55,752 nt of DNA from Saprospiraceae bacterium (GTDB lineage Bacteria; Bacteroidota; Bacteroidia; Chitinophagales; Saprospiraceae): contig JAKVCT010000006.1 of assembly GCA_022448995.1 (NCBI GenBank), positions 1-55,752 on the forward strand, read 5' to 3'. The notes beneath the pieces are model-generated. The model made no database searches. It was not told the origin of the DNA and worked only from the letters and a program-made list of their open reading frames with translations. Below, piece by piece: positions 1 through 9,539 of the stretch (positions are counted from its first letter, which is position 1; every line of letters begins with the position of its first letter). The translations under genes were made by a program, and so were the position numbers.

Positions 1-310
1 ATTTTAAACAATAATTTTTAAACAAGAAAATTAAAATAGTTGTTACAAATTGTAGTGATCAAAAAATAAAGCTGTTTTTTAACTACTACAATAGGTCAAT
101 GATTGCCCAGAAAGTGGTCTATTGGAGGTTGATTAAAATAGACTTATTCTAAATAATGTCTAGCCAACCACTAAAATTCAACTATAATTGGGGATCTCTA
201 GTTAAATAAATAAATTTGTTAGGATTGTAATATTAACAAACAAAATTGGGTAAATTACACGCGAGTAAACTCGAAAACCAAATTAAAAATTACAAAACTA
301 AACAGAGGCA
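1..310. other. gene-free leader region upstream of sdhC
   Basis: No coding sequence is supported here. It is AT-rich DNA that contains the likely sdh promoter at 188-218. The first 180 bases show no repeat or RNA gene that I can recognise; the upstream gene lies outside the window. Confidence 0.6.
188..218 (+). promoter_or_regulatory. Predicted Bacteroidota-type promoter of the sdh operon
   Basis: TTG at 188-190 and TAAATTTG at 211-218 are separated by 20 bases. This matches the known Bacteroidota sigma-factor pattern (-33 TTG or TTTG, -7 TAnnTTTG). Transcription would begin near 225, leaving an untranslated leader of about 85 nt before the sdhC start at 311. Found by motif reading only. Confidence 0.6.
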
Positions 311-1045
311 ATGAATTGGATTTTTAAATTCTTAACATCTTCAATAGGTAAGAAAATCGTTATGTCCTTAACAGGCTTATTTTTATGCCTATTTTTGGTG
401 GTACACATGATCGGAAACTTACAATTATTAGTTCCTTTTGTAGATGCTGCTGATCAAGGAAAAGCGTTTAACGAATATGCGTATATAATGACACATAATC
501 CTTTGATCAAGGCTGTATCTTATGTAACATATGCATTTATATTATTGCATGCATTTCAAGGAATATTAATTGCAGTTACCAATAGATCTGCTGCTAGTAA
601 AACACCTCAAGGAAAGCGCTATTATGGTAAGGAGGTTAGTCCTACACCAGCTAGACAAGCAGCTAGAAATATGGCATTATTAGGAACTATCATACTAGCT
701 TTTATTGGTTTACACATGGCTCAGTTTTGGGGAGTGATGCATTTCTCAACCTGGGAGGGAGAGATTTTGCCGGGAGTACAGGCTCTTGATGGCAATGGAT
801 ACAAAAATTTATATGGATTAGTTAACGCTGCATTTCAAGAAGCTTGGGTAGTTATTGTTTATGTAATTTCAGTAGCTGTATTATCTATGCACTTAATGCA
901 CGGTTTTCAGAGTGCTTTTCAGACTTTGGGACTAAATCACAAACGTTATACCCCACTTATCAAAGGATTGGGGACATTTTATTCGGTAGCTATCCCTTTA
1001 GGATTCGCGAGCATGCCAATTATCATGTTCATCGCTTCTAAATAA
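311..1045 (+). CDS. sdhC: Succinate dehydrogenase cytochrome b subunit (b558 family)
   Basis: This is the membrane anchor of complex II. It carries electrons from the SdhB iron-sulfur centres to menaquinone and binds haem in the inner membrane. About five membrane segments can be seen (near residues 16-38, 66-90, 121-142, 175-200 and 218-241), with candidate haem-ligand histidines at 32, 80, 135, 144, 194 and 197. The 244-residue length and five-helix layout fit the one-subunit b558 type of Bacteroidota rather than the two-subunit SdhC/SdhD type. It is the first gene of sdhCAB; sdhA follows after 36 bases. The ATG at 311 lies just before the first hydrophobic stretch. Confidence 0.95.
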   Translation: MNWIFKFLTSSIGKKIVMSLTGLFLCLFLVVHMIGNLQLLVPFVDAADQGKAFNEYAYIMTHNPLIKAVSYVTYAFILLHAFQGILIAVTNRSAASKTPQGKRYYGKEVSPTPARQAARNMALLGTIILAFIGLHMAQFWGVMHFSTWEGEILPGVQALDGNGYKNLYGLVNAAFQEAWVVIVYVISVAVLSMHLMHGFQSAFQTLGLNHKRYTPLIKGLGTFYSVAIPLGFASMPIIMFIASK

Positions 1046-1081
1046 GCTCTTATTTCTCGAATTTTATAAAATCTACCATAT

Positions 1082-3097
1082 ATGAGTAAATTAGATAATA
1101 AAGTACCAGAGGGTCCATTATCTGAAAAATGGACAAAATATCGTAGCGAAATGCCACTAGTGGCGCCTAATAATAAACGTAACATTGAAGTTATTGTGGT
1201 AGGTACCGGGCTAGCAGGTGCGTCTGCTGCCGCAACACTTGGTGAATTGGGTTACCAAGTGAAAGCATTTTGCTTCCACGACAGCCCAAGACGTGCGCAC
1301 AGTATTGCTGCTCAGGGTGGAATCAATGCAGCCAAAAATTATCAAAATGATGGTGATAGTGTATATCGCCTGTTCTATGATACAATCAAAGGAGGAGATT
1401 ATCGCTCTAGAGAAGGTAATGTACATCGTTTAGCGGAGGTATCTAGAGATATCATCGATCAGTGTGTAGCTCAAGGCGTTCCTTTCGCACGTGAGTATGG
1501 AGGAAACTTGGCCAATCGTTCCTTTGGTGGGGTCCAAGTATCCAGAACATTTTACGCACGTGGTCAGACTGGCCAACAGCTCTTATTGGGAGCCTACAGT
1601 GCATTGTCTAGACAAATCTCCTTGGGGAGTGTGAAGATGTACAACCGTCATGAGATGTTGGACTTGGTAAAAGTAGAGGGAAAAGCACGTGGAATCATTG
1701 CTCGTAATCTTATTAGTGGAAAGCTTGAACGTTTTGCTGCTCACTCAGTAGTTTTAGCTACAGGTGGATATGGTAATGTCTATTATTTGTCTACCAATGC
1801 TATGGGATCTAATGTAACTGCGGCATGGACAGCACACCGAAGAGGAGCTTATTTTGCTAATCCGTGTTATTGTCAGATTCACCCAACTTGTATTCCTGTA
1901 TCTGGAGACTATCAGTCTAAACTAACCTTAATGTCTGAGTCCTTGCGTAATGATGGCCGTGTTTGGGTACCCAAAAGTCATGTTGATGTAGAGGCAATCA
2001 GAGCTGGGGAAATCAAACCAGAAGAATTACCTGAGGAACGCAGAGACTATTATTTGGAACGTATTTATCCTGCTTTTGGAAACTTAGTACCTCGTGATGT
2101 AGCTTCTAGAGCTGCAAAATATGTTTGTGATGAGAATAGGGGGGTTGGATCTACAGGACTAGCGGTATATTTAGATTTTGCATCTGCTATTGAGCGTTAT
2201 GGTCATTCAGAGGCAGTTTCTAAGAATGAACCAAATGCTTCTATCGAAAAAGTGAAGGAATGGGGAACAGCCGTAGTTTCTGCTAAGTATGGAAACTTGT
2301 TTGAGATGTATGAAAAGATCACAGGTGAGAATCCTTACAAGACACCAATGCGTATTTTCCCTGCTGTACACTATACTATGGGAGGTATTTGGGTCGATTA
2401 TAATCTAGAAACTACCGTACCTGGACTTTTTGCATTAGGTGAAGCAAACTTCTCTGATCATGGTGCCAACCGTTTGGGGGCTTCAGCCTTGATGCAAGGT
2501 TTAGCCGATGGTTATTTTGTTATCCCTTATACTATTGGAACATTCTTGGCTAATGAAATTAGAACTCCGAAAATCAGTCCTGATTTACCTGAGTTTTTTG
2601 AAATTGAGAATGATGTTCGTGATCGTATCAAGCGATTACTAAATGTGCAAGGAAGTCGTTCTGTTGAATCCTTCCACAGAGAGTTAGGTGTGAAAATCAT
2701 GTGGGAATACTGTGGGATGTCTCGAAACGGAGAAGGCTTAAAAATCGCACGGGATAAAGTAAGAAAACTACGCAAAGAATTTTGGTCAAATGTTTATGTT
2801 CCTCATACGGATTCTGATGGAGAGGAGTATAATCCTGAATTAGAGAAAGCACTTCGCGTAGCTGATTTCTTTGAATTAGCTGAACTAATGATTATCGATG
2901 CCTTGGATCGTCATGAATCATGTGGTGGACATTTCCGTGAGGAATATGCTACAGAGGAAGGAGAAGCGCAGCGTAATGATAAAGATTATACTTATGTTGC
3001 CGCTTGGGAATTTAATGGTTTGGAAGATGATCCCATCTTGCACAAAGAGGAACTTGTTTTCGAAAATGTAGAGCTTAAAACTCGTAGTTACAAGTAA
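1082..3097 (+). CDS. sdhA: Succinate dehydrogenase/fumarate reductase flavoprotein subunit
   Basis: This catalytic subunit oxidises succinate to fumarate and holds FAD on the cytoplasmic face of complex II. The FAD-binding glycine motif [10 protein letters not shown] starts at residue 41. [10 protein letters not shown] at 73-82 carries the histidine expected to bind FAD covalently. HPTCIP and the HYTMGG stretch further on form the substrate-site region. At 671 residues it is longer than the roughly 590-residue proteobacterial SdhA, as is usual for the b558-type complex. It lies between sdhC and sdhB with short gaps of 36 and 37 bases, consistent with one transcript. Confidence 0.97.
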   Translation: MSKLDNKVPEGPLSEKWTKYRSEMPLVAPNNKRNIEVIVVGTGLAGASAAATLGELGYQVKAFCFHDSPRRAHSIAAQGGINAAKNYQNDGDSVYRLFYDTIKGGDYRSREGNVHRLAEVSRDIIDQCVAQGVPFAREYGGNLANRSFGGVQVSRTFYARGQTGQQLLLGAYSALSRQISLGSVKMYNRHEMLDLVKVEGKARGIIARNLISGKLERFAAHSVVLATGGYGNVYYLSTNAMGSNVTAAWTAHRRGAYFANPCYCQIHPTCIPVSGDYQSKLTLMSESLRNDGRVWVPKSHVDVEAIRAGEIKPEELPEERRDYYLERIYPAFGNLVPRDVASRAAKYVCDENRGVGSTGLAVYLDFASAIERYGHSEAVSKNEPNASIEKVKEWGTAVVSAKYGNLFEMYEKITGENPYKTPMRIFPAVHYTMGGIWVDYNLETTVPGLFALGEANFSDHGANRLGASALMQGLADGYFVIPYTIGTFLANEIRTPKISPDLPEFFEIENDVRDRIKRLLNVQGSRSVESFHRELGVKIMWEYCGMSRNGEGLKIARDKVRKLRKEFWSNVYVPHTDSDGEEYNPELEKALRVADFFELAELMIIDALDRHESCGGHFREEYATEEGEAQRNDKDYTYVAAWEFNGLEDDPILHKEELVFENVELKTRSYK

Positions 3098-3134
3098 TTG
3101 TCACTACTAGATGTTCTAAAAAAGTTTGTAAATT

Positions 3135-3899
3135 ATGAGTAGCGAAACAATAAAATTAACACTAAAGGTTTGGCGTCAAACTGAGTCAGATCCTGGTCGA
3201 TTGGAGGATTATCAAGTAGAGATCAATACACATATGTCCTTTTTGGAAATGTTAGATGTCTTAAACGAGCAGCTAATCAGTGAGAAGAAAGAACCTGTTT
3301 CTTTTTCCCATGACTGTAGAGAAGGAATCTGTGGAGCTTGTAGCTTAGTCATCAATGGTCGTCCACATGGACCAATGCAGGGAACTACCACCTGTCAGTT
3401 GCACATGCGTCATTTTGAAGATGGAGAAACAATCTATATTGAACCTTTCCGTGCTAAAGCATTTCCTGTAATCAAGGACTTAGTTGTTGACCGTAGTTCT
3501 TTTGATCGGATCATTCAAGCAGGGGGATATGTTTCTGTCAATACTGGAGGTACACCTGATGGTAACGCTATACAGATTGAGAAAGATACTGCCCGTGAAG
3601 CATTTGACGCTGCTGCATGTATTGGTTGTGGGGCTTGTGTGGCTTCTTGTCCAAATGCGTCGGCAATGTTATTTACTTCAGCTAAAGTTTCTCACTTAGC
3701 TTTATTACCTCAGGGACAGGTAGAACGTAGAGCGCGTGCCTTGAAGATGGTATCTCGCATGGATGAAGAGGGCTTTGGGGCTTGTTCTAATGTTGGAGCC
3801 TGTGAAGCAGAATGTCCAAAAGAGATTTCTATTGCCAATATTGCACGTATGAACCGCGAATATATCTCAGGTGTATTTGGTTCTGCTAAGAAAGTATAA
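3135..3899 (+). CDS. sdhB: Succinate dehydrogenase iron-sulfur subunit
   Basis: This subunit passes electrons from the SdhA flavin to the membrane subunit through three iron-sulfur clusters. The N-terminal ferredoxin domain has the [2Fe-2S] cysteines C61, C66, C69 and C87. The C-terminal domain has [12 protein letters not shown] (C162, C165, C168, C172), then C217, C223 and C227, giving the ligands of the other two clusters. The 254-residue length is normal. It is the last gene of the operon and is followed by a stem-loop terminator at 3970-4006. Confidence 0.97.
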   Translation: MSSETIKLTLKVWRQTESDPGRLEDYQVEINTHMSFLEMLDVLNEQLISEKKEPVSFSHDCREGICGACSLVINGRPHGPMQGTTTCQLHMRHFEDGETIYIEPFRAKAFPVIKDLVVDRSSFDRIIQAGGYVSVNTGGTPDGNAIQIEKDTAREAFDAAACIGCGACVASCPNASAMLFTSAKVSHLALLPQGQVERRARALKMVSRMDEEGFGACSNVGACEAECPKEISIANIARMNREYISGVFGSAKKV

Positions 3900-3969
3900 T
3901 AATAGGAGTAATATCCTAGATACGATAGCATAGAGTTAGATTTACTATTAGATAAATCAATTCGCTTAT

Positions 3970-4006
3970 AAAATGAATCCAAAGGTTTACTTTGGGTTCA
4001 TTTTTT
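3970..4006 (+). terminator. Rho-independent terminator of sdhCAB
   Basis: AAATGAATCCAAAG and CTTTGGGTTCATTT form a 14-bp stem with one G-T wobble and a 5-base loop, followed by a run of T. It lies about 70 bases after the sdhB stop. Confidence 0.8.
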
Positions 4007-4124
4007 TGCTTATAGAGCTAGGGGCTCAGCTCTGTCCGTGATTACTAGATAACTATACTTCCAAAAAATGGCTTTTTTAGATTAATCAATTTATTTAAAT
4101 TTAGCTCTATAGCTAAAAATAAGT

Positions 4125-4132
4125 GTATTTTT
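4125..4132 (+). promoter_or_regulatory. Predicted -7 promoter element before the DHH phosphoesterase gene
   Basis: TATTTTTG fits the Bacteroidota -7 consensus TAnnTTTG. It is 33 bases before the ATG at 4165. The -33 partner is weak (a TTTA about 22 bases upstream), so the call rests mainly on the -7 box and position. Confidence 0.4.
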
Positions 4133-4164
4133 GTATTTCAATTAGATAATACGCTCATCATCAA

Positions 4165-5190
4165 ATGAATTTACCCATGCAAAATTTAGAACAGGTTAAG
4201 ACTCTACTAAGTAAACCAAAGAAGATTGTGATTACAGCACATGCTAATCCTGACGGAGATGCTATTGGTTCAGCACTTGGTTTGTACCACTATCTAGCAA
4301 AACAGGGGCATTCAGTTACTGTAATTATGCCTACCGAAATGCCACGTTATTATAATTGGTTAGAAGGTTTTGATCGAATTTGGGTGTACTACGACACACG
4401 CAGTTTTTCGCAGCGTTTATTAAGCGAAGCAGAAGTACTTTTTGTCTTAGATTACAACCAACCTTCACGTGTAGAAGAAATGGCGGATGACTTAGTAGCA
4501 AGCTCAGCTTACAAAATTATGATTGATCATCACCTATATCCAGATACTTCATTTGTACAAGCAATGTTATCCGAAACTTCAGCAAGCTCAGCTTGTGAGT
4601 TGGTTTATGACTTTATTGGAATGTTGGGGGGACATGAGGAAATGACTTTAGCTTCTATGGAAGCTATTTTTGTCGGTTTGTTAACCGATACAGGCGGATT
4701 TAGATATGGAACCTCTCCCAAGTTTTTTAGAATGGTGGCACATCTCATGGAAGGTGGAGTGGATAATAATAGATTGAATGATTTGGTCTTCAATTCTTAT
4801 TCTATCAAGCGTTTCAACTTATTAGCTTACAGTATCACAGATTGTATTGAGATCTTGGAAGATATTAATACAGGTATAATTATACTTACCAAAGAAGATT
4901 ATAAACGATTCAATATCAAACGTGGAGATACAGAGGGCATTGTGAATTTTATACTAAAAATAAGAAAAATCAAAGTTTCTGCATTCATTGTTGAACGTAA
5001 GGATGTTGTAAAGGTATCTATGCGATCTAAAGGAGACTTTTCAGTTCAAGAAATCTGTACTAAATATTTTGGGGGTGGTGGACATAAGAATGCTTCAGGG
5101 GCATCTGTACGAAAAGAAGGGTTGAAAGAAACGGTTACCAAATTAAAAAATATACTATATACAGATTACAAAGAGCAATTGCAGGCTTAG
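4165..5190 (+). CDS. DHH-family phosphoesterase, NrnA-like (oligoribonuclease / pAp phosphatase)
   Basis: Proteins of this family degrade very short RNA or cyclic-dinucleotide products (pGpG, pApA) and may dephosphorylate pAp. The N-terminal DHH domain shows HANPDGD at 26-32 and D121-H122-H123, the metal ligands that name the family, plus a TDTGGF motif near 174-179. The C-terminal DHHA1 domain has the substrate-binding FGGGGHKNASGAS near residue 300. The 341-residue length is typical of NrnA. Which substrate it prefers cannot be read from sequence. The FKBP-like genes follow closely and may be co-transcribed. A second ATG at codon 5 (4177) is an alternative start. Confidence 0.88.
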   Translation: MNLPMQNLEQVKTLLSKPKKIVITAHANPDGDAIGSALGLYHYLAKQGHSVTVIMPTEMPRYYNWLEGFDRIWVYYDTRSFSQRLLSEAEVLFVLDYNQPSRVEEMADDLVASSAYKIMIDHHLYPDTSFVQAMLSETSASSACELVYDFIGMLGGHEEMTLASMEAIFVGLLTDTGGFRYGTSPKFFRMVAHLMEGGVDNNRLNDLVFNSYSIKRFNLLAYSITDCIEILEDINTGIIILTKEDYKRFNIKRGDTEGIVNFILKIRKIKVSAFIVERKDVVKVSMRSKGDFSVQEICTKYFGGGGHKNASGASVRKEGLKETVTKLKNILYTDYKEQLQA

Positions 5191-5240
5191 ATGTGGTAAT
5201 GAGTCAAAATCAATTCCTTAATTCTAGAAATGAGTTTCCA

Positions 5241-6191
5241 ATGATGTATTATCTGTCTATATTATTCCTAGTCTTTATTTGTTGGTCTTGTACAGGTGAT
5301 GGTCAACCATGGAAAAAGCTAGAGGGACAGGCTTTTGAGTATAGGCTTATTGCTGATGACCAGTTAAATACTGATAAGATTGCTTTTGGGGATGAGGTAG
5401 AATTTGATTATTCGGTAAAAGTAGAAGCTGAGGGAAAAGAAATTCGTTTAGCAAACCTAGATACTGCGTCTACGATATTAGAAATCCCAGCTAAGGATAA
5501 TCGAAATGAGTTCATAGAACCTTTGTTATTAATGAGAGAAGGAGATAGCTTGTGTATGCGAATTTTGTCCAAAGATGCAGCTAGCCTAGTCGATATATTG
5601 CCAAGTGAACTTCAGGATGTTCAAAGTACTATTATTGTAGAATATAGAGTACATCGAGTGAAAAACCAAGAAGTATTGGCTCTAGAACGTGAGCAGAATT
5701 ATGCTTCTAGTAAAGGGTTTTTGTCAATAGAAGATATGTATAAGGAACGCGATCGAATAAGATCAGAAGCAGGTAGTGTATTGACTAAACTCAAACAAAA
5801 TGCCTTGTCTTATTGGTCTAGAGAATTGAAAGCTGTACAGAGTACAGGTGGTATAGATTATATAATTGAGCAAGAAGGAGAAGGAGCTTCGATTCAAGAA
5901 GGTGATGAGGTATATGTCTACTTTATTTTATTGGCAAAGGATGAGGGGGCTAGTTTTATGGTCTTGGATGATATGTATGTAAGTGCAAATCGTTTTTTAG
6001 TAACTGTAGGAAATAATGAATTGATCCCCGCTTGGGATTTGGCCTTATCAGTACTCAAAAAAGGAGCTAAAGCACAGTTTTTTATCCCTGCGGATTTAGC
6101 TTACGGAGATGGTAATGCGCGAATAAAGCCCAACACGCCTTTAGTCTTAGCCTTGGAGGTTGTGGCCATACAATCACAACCGCACCAATAA
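5241..6191 (+). CDS. FKBP-type peptidyl-prolyl isomerase, putative lipoprotein
   Basis: The protein is likely exported and lipid-anchored, and would help extracytoplasmic proteins fold by proline isomerisation. I place the start at 5241 because MMYYLSILFLVFICWSC then forms a lipoprotein-like signal ending in a cysteine, although CWSC is a weak lipobox. The open frame reaches back to a GTG at 5193, with an ATG at 5199. The C-terminal third (from about IDYIIEQEGEG) reads as an FKBP domain, including the PADLAYGDG segment. The N-terminal half also shows an FKBP-like layout (GDEVEFDYS...GDSLCMRI), so it may hold two such domains. Its closest visible relative is the next gene; GldI-type gliding lipoproteins are a possible family. 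Confidence 0.75.
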   Translation: MMYYLSILFLVFICWSCTGDGQPWKKLEGQAFEYRLIADDQLNTDKIAFGDEVEFDYSVKVEAEGKEIRLANLDTASTILEIPAKDNRNEFIEPLLLMREGDSLCMRILSKDAASLVDILPSELQDVQSTIIVEYRVHRVKNQEVLALEREQNYASSKGFLSIEDMYKERDRIRSEAGSVLTKLKQNALSYWSRELKAVQSTGGIDYIIEQEGEGASIQEGDEVYVYFILLAKDEGASFMVLDDMYVSANRFLVTVGNNELIPAWDLALSVLKKGAKAQFFIPADLAYGDGNARIKPNTPLVLALEVVAIQSQPHQ

Positions 6192-6202
6192 TTTGTAATA
6201 TT

Positions 6203-7111
6203 ATGAATAGTATCACATTTCATAGAGTGATAAATGGGACAGTTTTAGCTTGGATTCTCTTGTGTTCAGCTTGTGGAAATCCTGCTTTTCGTAAGGCTAT
6301 CAAGGGAATGGAGGTATATGGTAAAAAAGAGTTTTGGTATAGCCTAGAAACAGATAATCCTAATAAACCTAAACCCTCTAGTGGTGATCTTTTGGAAATA
6401 GATTATACCTTACAAAGAGGAAACGAAATTCTTAACTCATCCTATGAAACAGGAAGTGTTTTCAGAGTGCCAATTCCTGCCGAAGAGTATGATAATTTCT
6501 TTACAAAGGCATTACGATTAATGGGAGAGGGAGATAGTTTATCTGTTATTATCAAACCTGAAGTGATGGGACAAGAGTACTTAGGAGTATTCTACGAAGA
6601 GTTTGGAGAAAATGACTGGGTTACTTGCACTTATAAGAATAGAAGTATCATAACTTCCCAAGAATTAGCAGCTCAAAAAGCTAGAGAATTAGCTTACATT
6701 GATTCAATTCGCCAATCCAATATTCAATTGATTCAATTCTTCAAAAAAGGTCAGTTGAAGGATCAGTTGTCTAAAACTCCAAAAGGTGTACAGTATCTTA
6801 TCCAAGAGGAGGGAAAGGGAGATTTGCCAACCAAAGAGGATATCATACATGTGAATTATATGGGATATTTAATGAATGGTGATATGATTCAAGATTCTTA
6901 TCTAAAAGATCAAGCAATGCAGGTGAGTTGGGGGAAAAATGCTGTAATTCCAGGATGGTTAGAAGCTCTACCGCTGTTACGCGAAGGGGCTAGCGGTTTA
7001 TTTTTCATGCCAGCACCTTTAGCTTATGGTGAAATTGGAGTAGAAGGTATCATTCCTCCAAATGCAGCTCTAGTATTTTATATTAAGGTCGAATATATTG
7101 AAAGGATGTAG
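6203..7111 (+). CDS. FKBP-type peptidyl-prolyl isomerase lipoprotein (paralogue of the preceding gene)
   Basis: This is a second exported proline isomerase-like protein, 302 residues long, starting 11 bases after its neighbour stops. The N-terminus ends with AWILLCSAC, a good lipoprotein signal with its cysteine near residue 23. The C-terminal FKBP domain contains VNYMGYLMNGDMIQDS, then PAPLAYGE and IIPPNAALVFYIKVEYIE. The N-terminal half has a second FKBP-like layout (GDLLEIDYTLQRG...GEGDSLSVIIKPE). The shared two-half arrangement and adjacency suggest tandem duplication. Bacteroidota gliding-motility and T9SS-associated FKBP lipoproteins are likely relatives; activity of each half is unproven. 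Confidence 0.8.
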   Translation: MNSITFHRVINGTVLAWILLCSACGNPAFRKAIKGMEVYGKKEFWYSLETDNPNKPKPSSGDLLEIDYTLQRGNEILNSSYETGSVFRVPIPAEEYDNFFTKALRLMGEGDSLSVIIKPEVMGQEYLGVFYEEFGENDWVTCTYKNRSIITSQELAAQKARELAYIDSIRQSNIQLIQFFKKGQLKDQLSKTPKGVQYLIQEEGKGDLPTKEDIIHVNYMGYLMNGDMIQDSYLKDQAMQVSWGKNAVIPGWLEALPLLREGASGLFFMPAPLAYGEIGVEGIIPPNAALVFYIKVEYIERM

Positions 7112-7190
7112 GTAAGTAGGTGGACATAATTAATTTGTATTCAACCCTCAAAGGCTCAGCGCAGCTAACCCACAAAGTGCTCTGTAATCT
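7109..7190. repeat. Partial copy of intergenic repeat family A
   Basis: It begins GTAAGTAGGTGGACATAATT, continues AATTTGTATT, then has the AAGGCTCAGCGCAGCTAAC block. The same opening occurs at 12706 and 55471. It lies in the gap between two convergent genes; only the left part of the family is present. Confidence 0.65.
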
Positions 7191-7203
7191 CTCTAGTTGT
7201 CAA

Positions 7204-7665
7204 CTAGATTAATTCATATTTTTGCTTAAAAAAATCAAGCACTTGCTCCCAGTTGGTAAAATTATCGTATCCAAAATGCAAAACTTGCCCTTCAAAATGC
7301 TCTTGTCCACTACCATTGATGTGGTCATCAATCAAATAATCCCCTTTGTTGAGTCCCTTATTTGGAGATATAATTAATTTTCTAACAATACCCATACCTA
7401 AATATTTTTCTATCCATAGCCTTTTTTCAGTATAACATAGTGGGTTACGGAGAGAAGGTGCTGTCAAGATGTAGACGTCAAAGATTCGCTGAGCATCCAG
7501 AAACTCAATAGCTTCTATAGCTTTTGGGAGTGGCGCTAAATTTAGGAAAAAGCCCTCTTGGCTTTGTGGATATTTTAGTTCAGGATTAGCCTTATGTGAT
7601 TGTCGATAAGCTGTTTTATAATCACATAAAACTCCATCCATATCTATATATATAATTTTCTTCAT
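7204..7665 (-). CDS. 5'(3')-deoxyribonucleotidase-like HAD hydrolase (NT5C family)
   Basis: Members remove the phosphate from deoxyribonucleoside monophosphates and help balance dNTP pools in the cytoplasm. The HAD nucleophile motif is clear at the N-terminus (IYIDMDGVLCD, D8 and D10). ILTAPS supplies motif II, and the C-terminal part has the lysine before LIISPNKG and the motif-IV acid pair in YLIDDH. The 153-residue length is slightly below the family norm. It starts 52 bases after the stop of the parA-like gene on the same strand and could share its transcript. The substrate is inferred from family. Confidence 0.75.
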   Translation of the reverse strand: MKKIIYIDMDGVLCDYKTAYRQSHKANPELKYPQSQEGFFLNLAPLPKAIEAIEFLDAQRIFDVYILTAPSLRNPLCYTEKRLWIEKYLGMGIVRKLIISPNKGLNKGDYLIDDHINGSGQEHFEGQVLHFGYDNFTNWEQVLDFFKQKYELI

Positions 7666-7716
7666 TGGCTAACACAGAGCAAACAGATTCGTTATTCAAA
7701 AGAATGAATAACTACC

Positions 7717-8535
7717 TTATTTCTTTTTTGTATTTGTTTTTTTTGTGGGATTTTTCTTACGTTTTTTCTTCATCTTATTCTTTGTTAGAATCTCTTCAGC
7801 AAGGTTTAAAAAATTGATGGCTCCCTTTGATGCAGCATCGTACATGGCAACGGGTTTCCCTTCACCTGGAGCTTCTGCAATTCTAGAATTACGATGAATG
7901 ATCGTTTGGAAAACACGTTCTCCAAAGAACTTACGAGCTTCAGCTACTACTTCCTTGGCTAATCTCAAACGAGTATCATACATAGATAGTAAAATACCTT
8001 CGATATCTAAATCTTGATTAAGCTGGGTTTTTACCAAACGAATTGTATTCATAAGCTTGCCCAAACCTTCCAGAGCAAAGTATTCACATTGTACAGGAAT
8101 AACCACTGAATCAGCAGCGGTTAGGGCATTTACGGTGACTAAACCCAAGGATGGTAGACAATCAATAATGATAAAATCATATTGATCCTTTAGCTGATTA
8201 ATGATATTACGGAGAATAAATTCTCGTTGCCAACGATTGATTAACTCTATCTCTGCACCAACTAAATTGATATGAGAGGGAATGATTTTTAGACCTGGAG
8301 TAGCAGTTTCTAAAATTGCTTTTTGTGGATCTAAATCATTGACTAAACAATCGTAAAGACTTTCTTTAACGCTATTAGTTGGGATACCTAAACCTGAGGT
8401 AGCATTAGCCTGAGGGTCTGCATCAATGACTAAGACCCTGTATTCTAGAATAGCTAAACTAGCAGATAGGTTGATTGCTGTAGTAGTTTTTCCTACACCT
8501 CCTTTTTGATTAGCAATGGCTATAACTTTTCCCAT
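7717..8535 (-). CDS. parA: ParA/Soj-family ATPase (AAA) with lysine-rich tail
   Basis: ParA-type ATPases bind DNA cooperatively in the ATP state and, with ParB, move chromosome origins or other cargo. The deviant Walker A KGGVGKTT is at 11-18, the D38/D40 region (VIDADPQANAT) follows, and IIDCLPSLG supplies Walker B. The core ends near residue 250 and is followed by about 20 residues made mostly of Lys, Asn and Thr (KKKRKKNPTKK), a likely extra DNA-binding tail. No parB neighbour lies downstream; a nucleotidase gene does instead. It could therefore be the chromosomal Soj with parB elsewhere, or an orphan ParA for another cargo. Confidence 0.85.
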   Translation of the reverse strand: MGKVIAIANQKGGVGKTTTAINLSASLAILEYRVLVIDADPQANATSGLGIPTNSVKESLYDCLVNDLDPQKAILETATPGLKIIPSHINLVGAEIELINRWQREFILRNIINQLKDQYDFIIIDCLPSLGLVTVNALTAADSVVIPVQCEYFALEGLGKLMNTIRLVKTQLNQDLDIEGILLSMYDTRLRLAKEVVAEARKFFGERVFQTIIHRNSRIAEAPGEGKPVAMYDAASKGAINFLNLAEEILTKNKMKKKRKKNPTKKTNTKKK

Positions 8536-8893
8536 AAACGTATATAAATATCACTGATTTTTAGAATAGATTCTGACTTAAGGACTTCATTGTAGAAGTA
8601 AATGTACAGTCACTTGTAAATTTACAAAAAAAATGTTCAAATATGCTCTAATTGCTTTAAGGATTTATCGATTATCAAAACCTTATTCTTTTTTAAGAAA
8701 AGAAATAATAAGTAGTAACATTTATTGTATATACATGGATTATTTTACTATCTTGTGAACAAGATCTGTAACCTTTATGTTCCTAGATCATCAAATAAAG
8801 GGAGACAAGCCCTTTAAAATTTTATTCATCCCAAAATCAATCTGTTCTTAATGTTCTGATAGCCAAGGAATAGATTGTTGAAAAATAAAAATA
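8536..8893. other. Divergent intergenic region between parA-like and nitroreductase genes
   Basis: This 358-bp gap separates two divergently transcribed genes and should hold both promoters. The only clear structure is a 16-bp palindrome at 8750-8765. No match to the known parS consensus was seen. Confidence 0.5.
8750..8765. promoter_or_regulatory. Palindromic candidate operator
   Basis: ATCTTGTGAACAAGAT has perfect 7-base arms around GA. It lies 129 bases before the nitroreductase start in a divergent promoter region. The TTGnnnnCAA core resembles a dimeric regulator site; the cognate protein is unknown. Confidence 0.35.
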
Positions 8894-9523
8894 ATGTCAA
8901 ACTTATTAGATGCCTTAAATTGGCGTTATGCAATCAAAAAATTCGATGCTAATAAGAAAGTAGATCCAGCAACTGTAGATCAATTATTAGAAGCTGTACG
9001 TTTAGCGGCTACTTCTTATGGGCTACAACCTTTTCAGATATTACATATAAAAGATGCAGATCTGAGAGCAAAATTAAGAGGAGCTTCTTGGAATCAGTCT
9101 CAGATTACAGATGCCTCAGATATGTTTGTATTTTGCCCATATGCTGAATTTAAAGAAGAGCATATTACTGAATATGTAAAATTGATCATGGCAACTAGAG
9201 GTGTAGATAGAGAAGTTCTAGCTGGTTTTGAAGGCATGATGAAGGGCCTATTACAATCGCCTAAAGAGGTTTTGGCACAATGGTCTGCTAAACAAGCTTA
9301 TATTGCAATGGGACACCTTTTGGTGGCAGCGGCTGATGCACAAGTAGATACTTGTCCTATGGAAGGTTTTGAGGCTGCTCAATATAATGAAATTTTAGGG
9401 CTAGCGGAACGCAACCTCAGTGCTGCCGTAGTCGTTACAATTGGCTATCGTAGTGAAGAAGATGGCTTACAACACGCTGCAAAGGTACGTAAGCCAAAAG
9501 AGACCTTGGTCGTAGAGCTATAA
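8894..9523 (+). CDS. Nitroreductase-family NAD(P)H-dependent oxidoreductase
   Basis: This is an FMN-dependent oxidoreductase of the NfsB/nitroreductase type, which transfers hydride from NAD(P)H to quinones, flavins or nitro compounds in the cytoplasm. The family pattern is visible: RYAIKKFDANKKV near the N-terminus for FMN phosphate binding, AATSYGLQPFQIL near residue 37, and a C-terminal VVVTIGYRSEEDG stretch followed by basic residues. The 209-residue length is typical. It stands alone, divergent from parA, and ends at a strong bidirectional terminator. The natural substrate cannot be told from sequence. Confidence 0.88.
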   Translation: MSNLLDALNWRYAIKKFDANKKVDPATVDQLLEAVRLAATSYGLQPFQILHIKDADLRAKLRGASWNQSQITDASDMFVFCPYAEFKEEHITEYVKLIMATRGVDREVLAGFEGMMKGLLQSPKEVLAQWSAKQAYIAMGHLLVAAADAQVDTCPMEGFEAAQYNEILGLAERNLSAAVVVTIGYRSEEDGLQHAAKVRKPKETLVVEL

Positions 9524-9539
9524 AAGGTATTTCTTTTTT

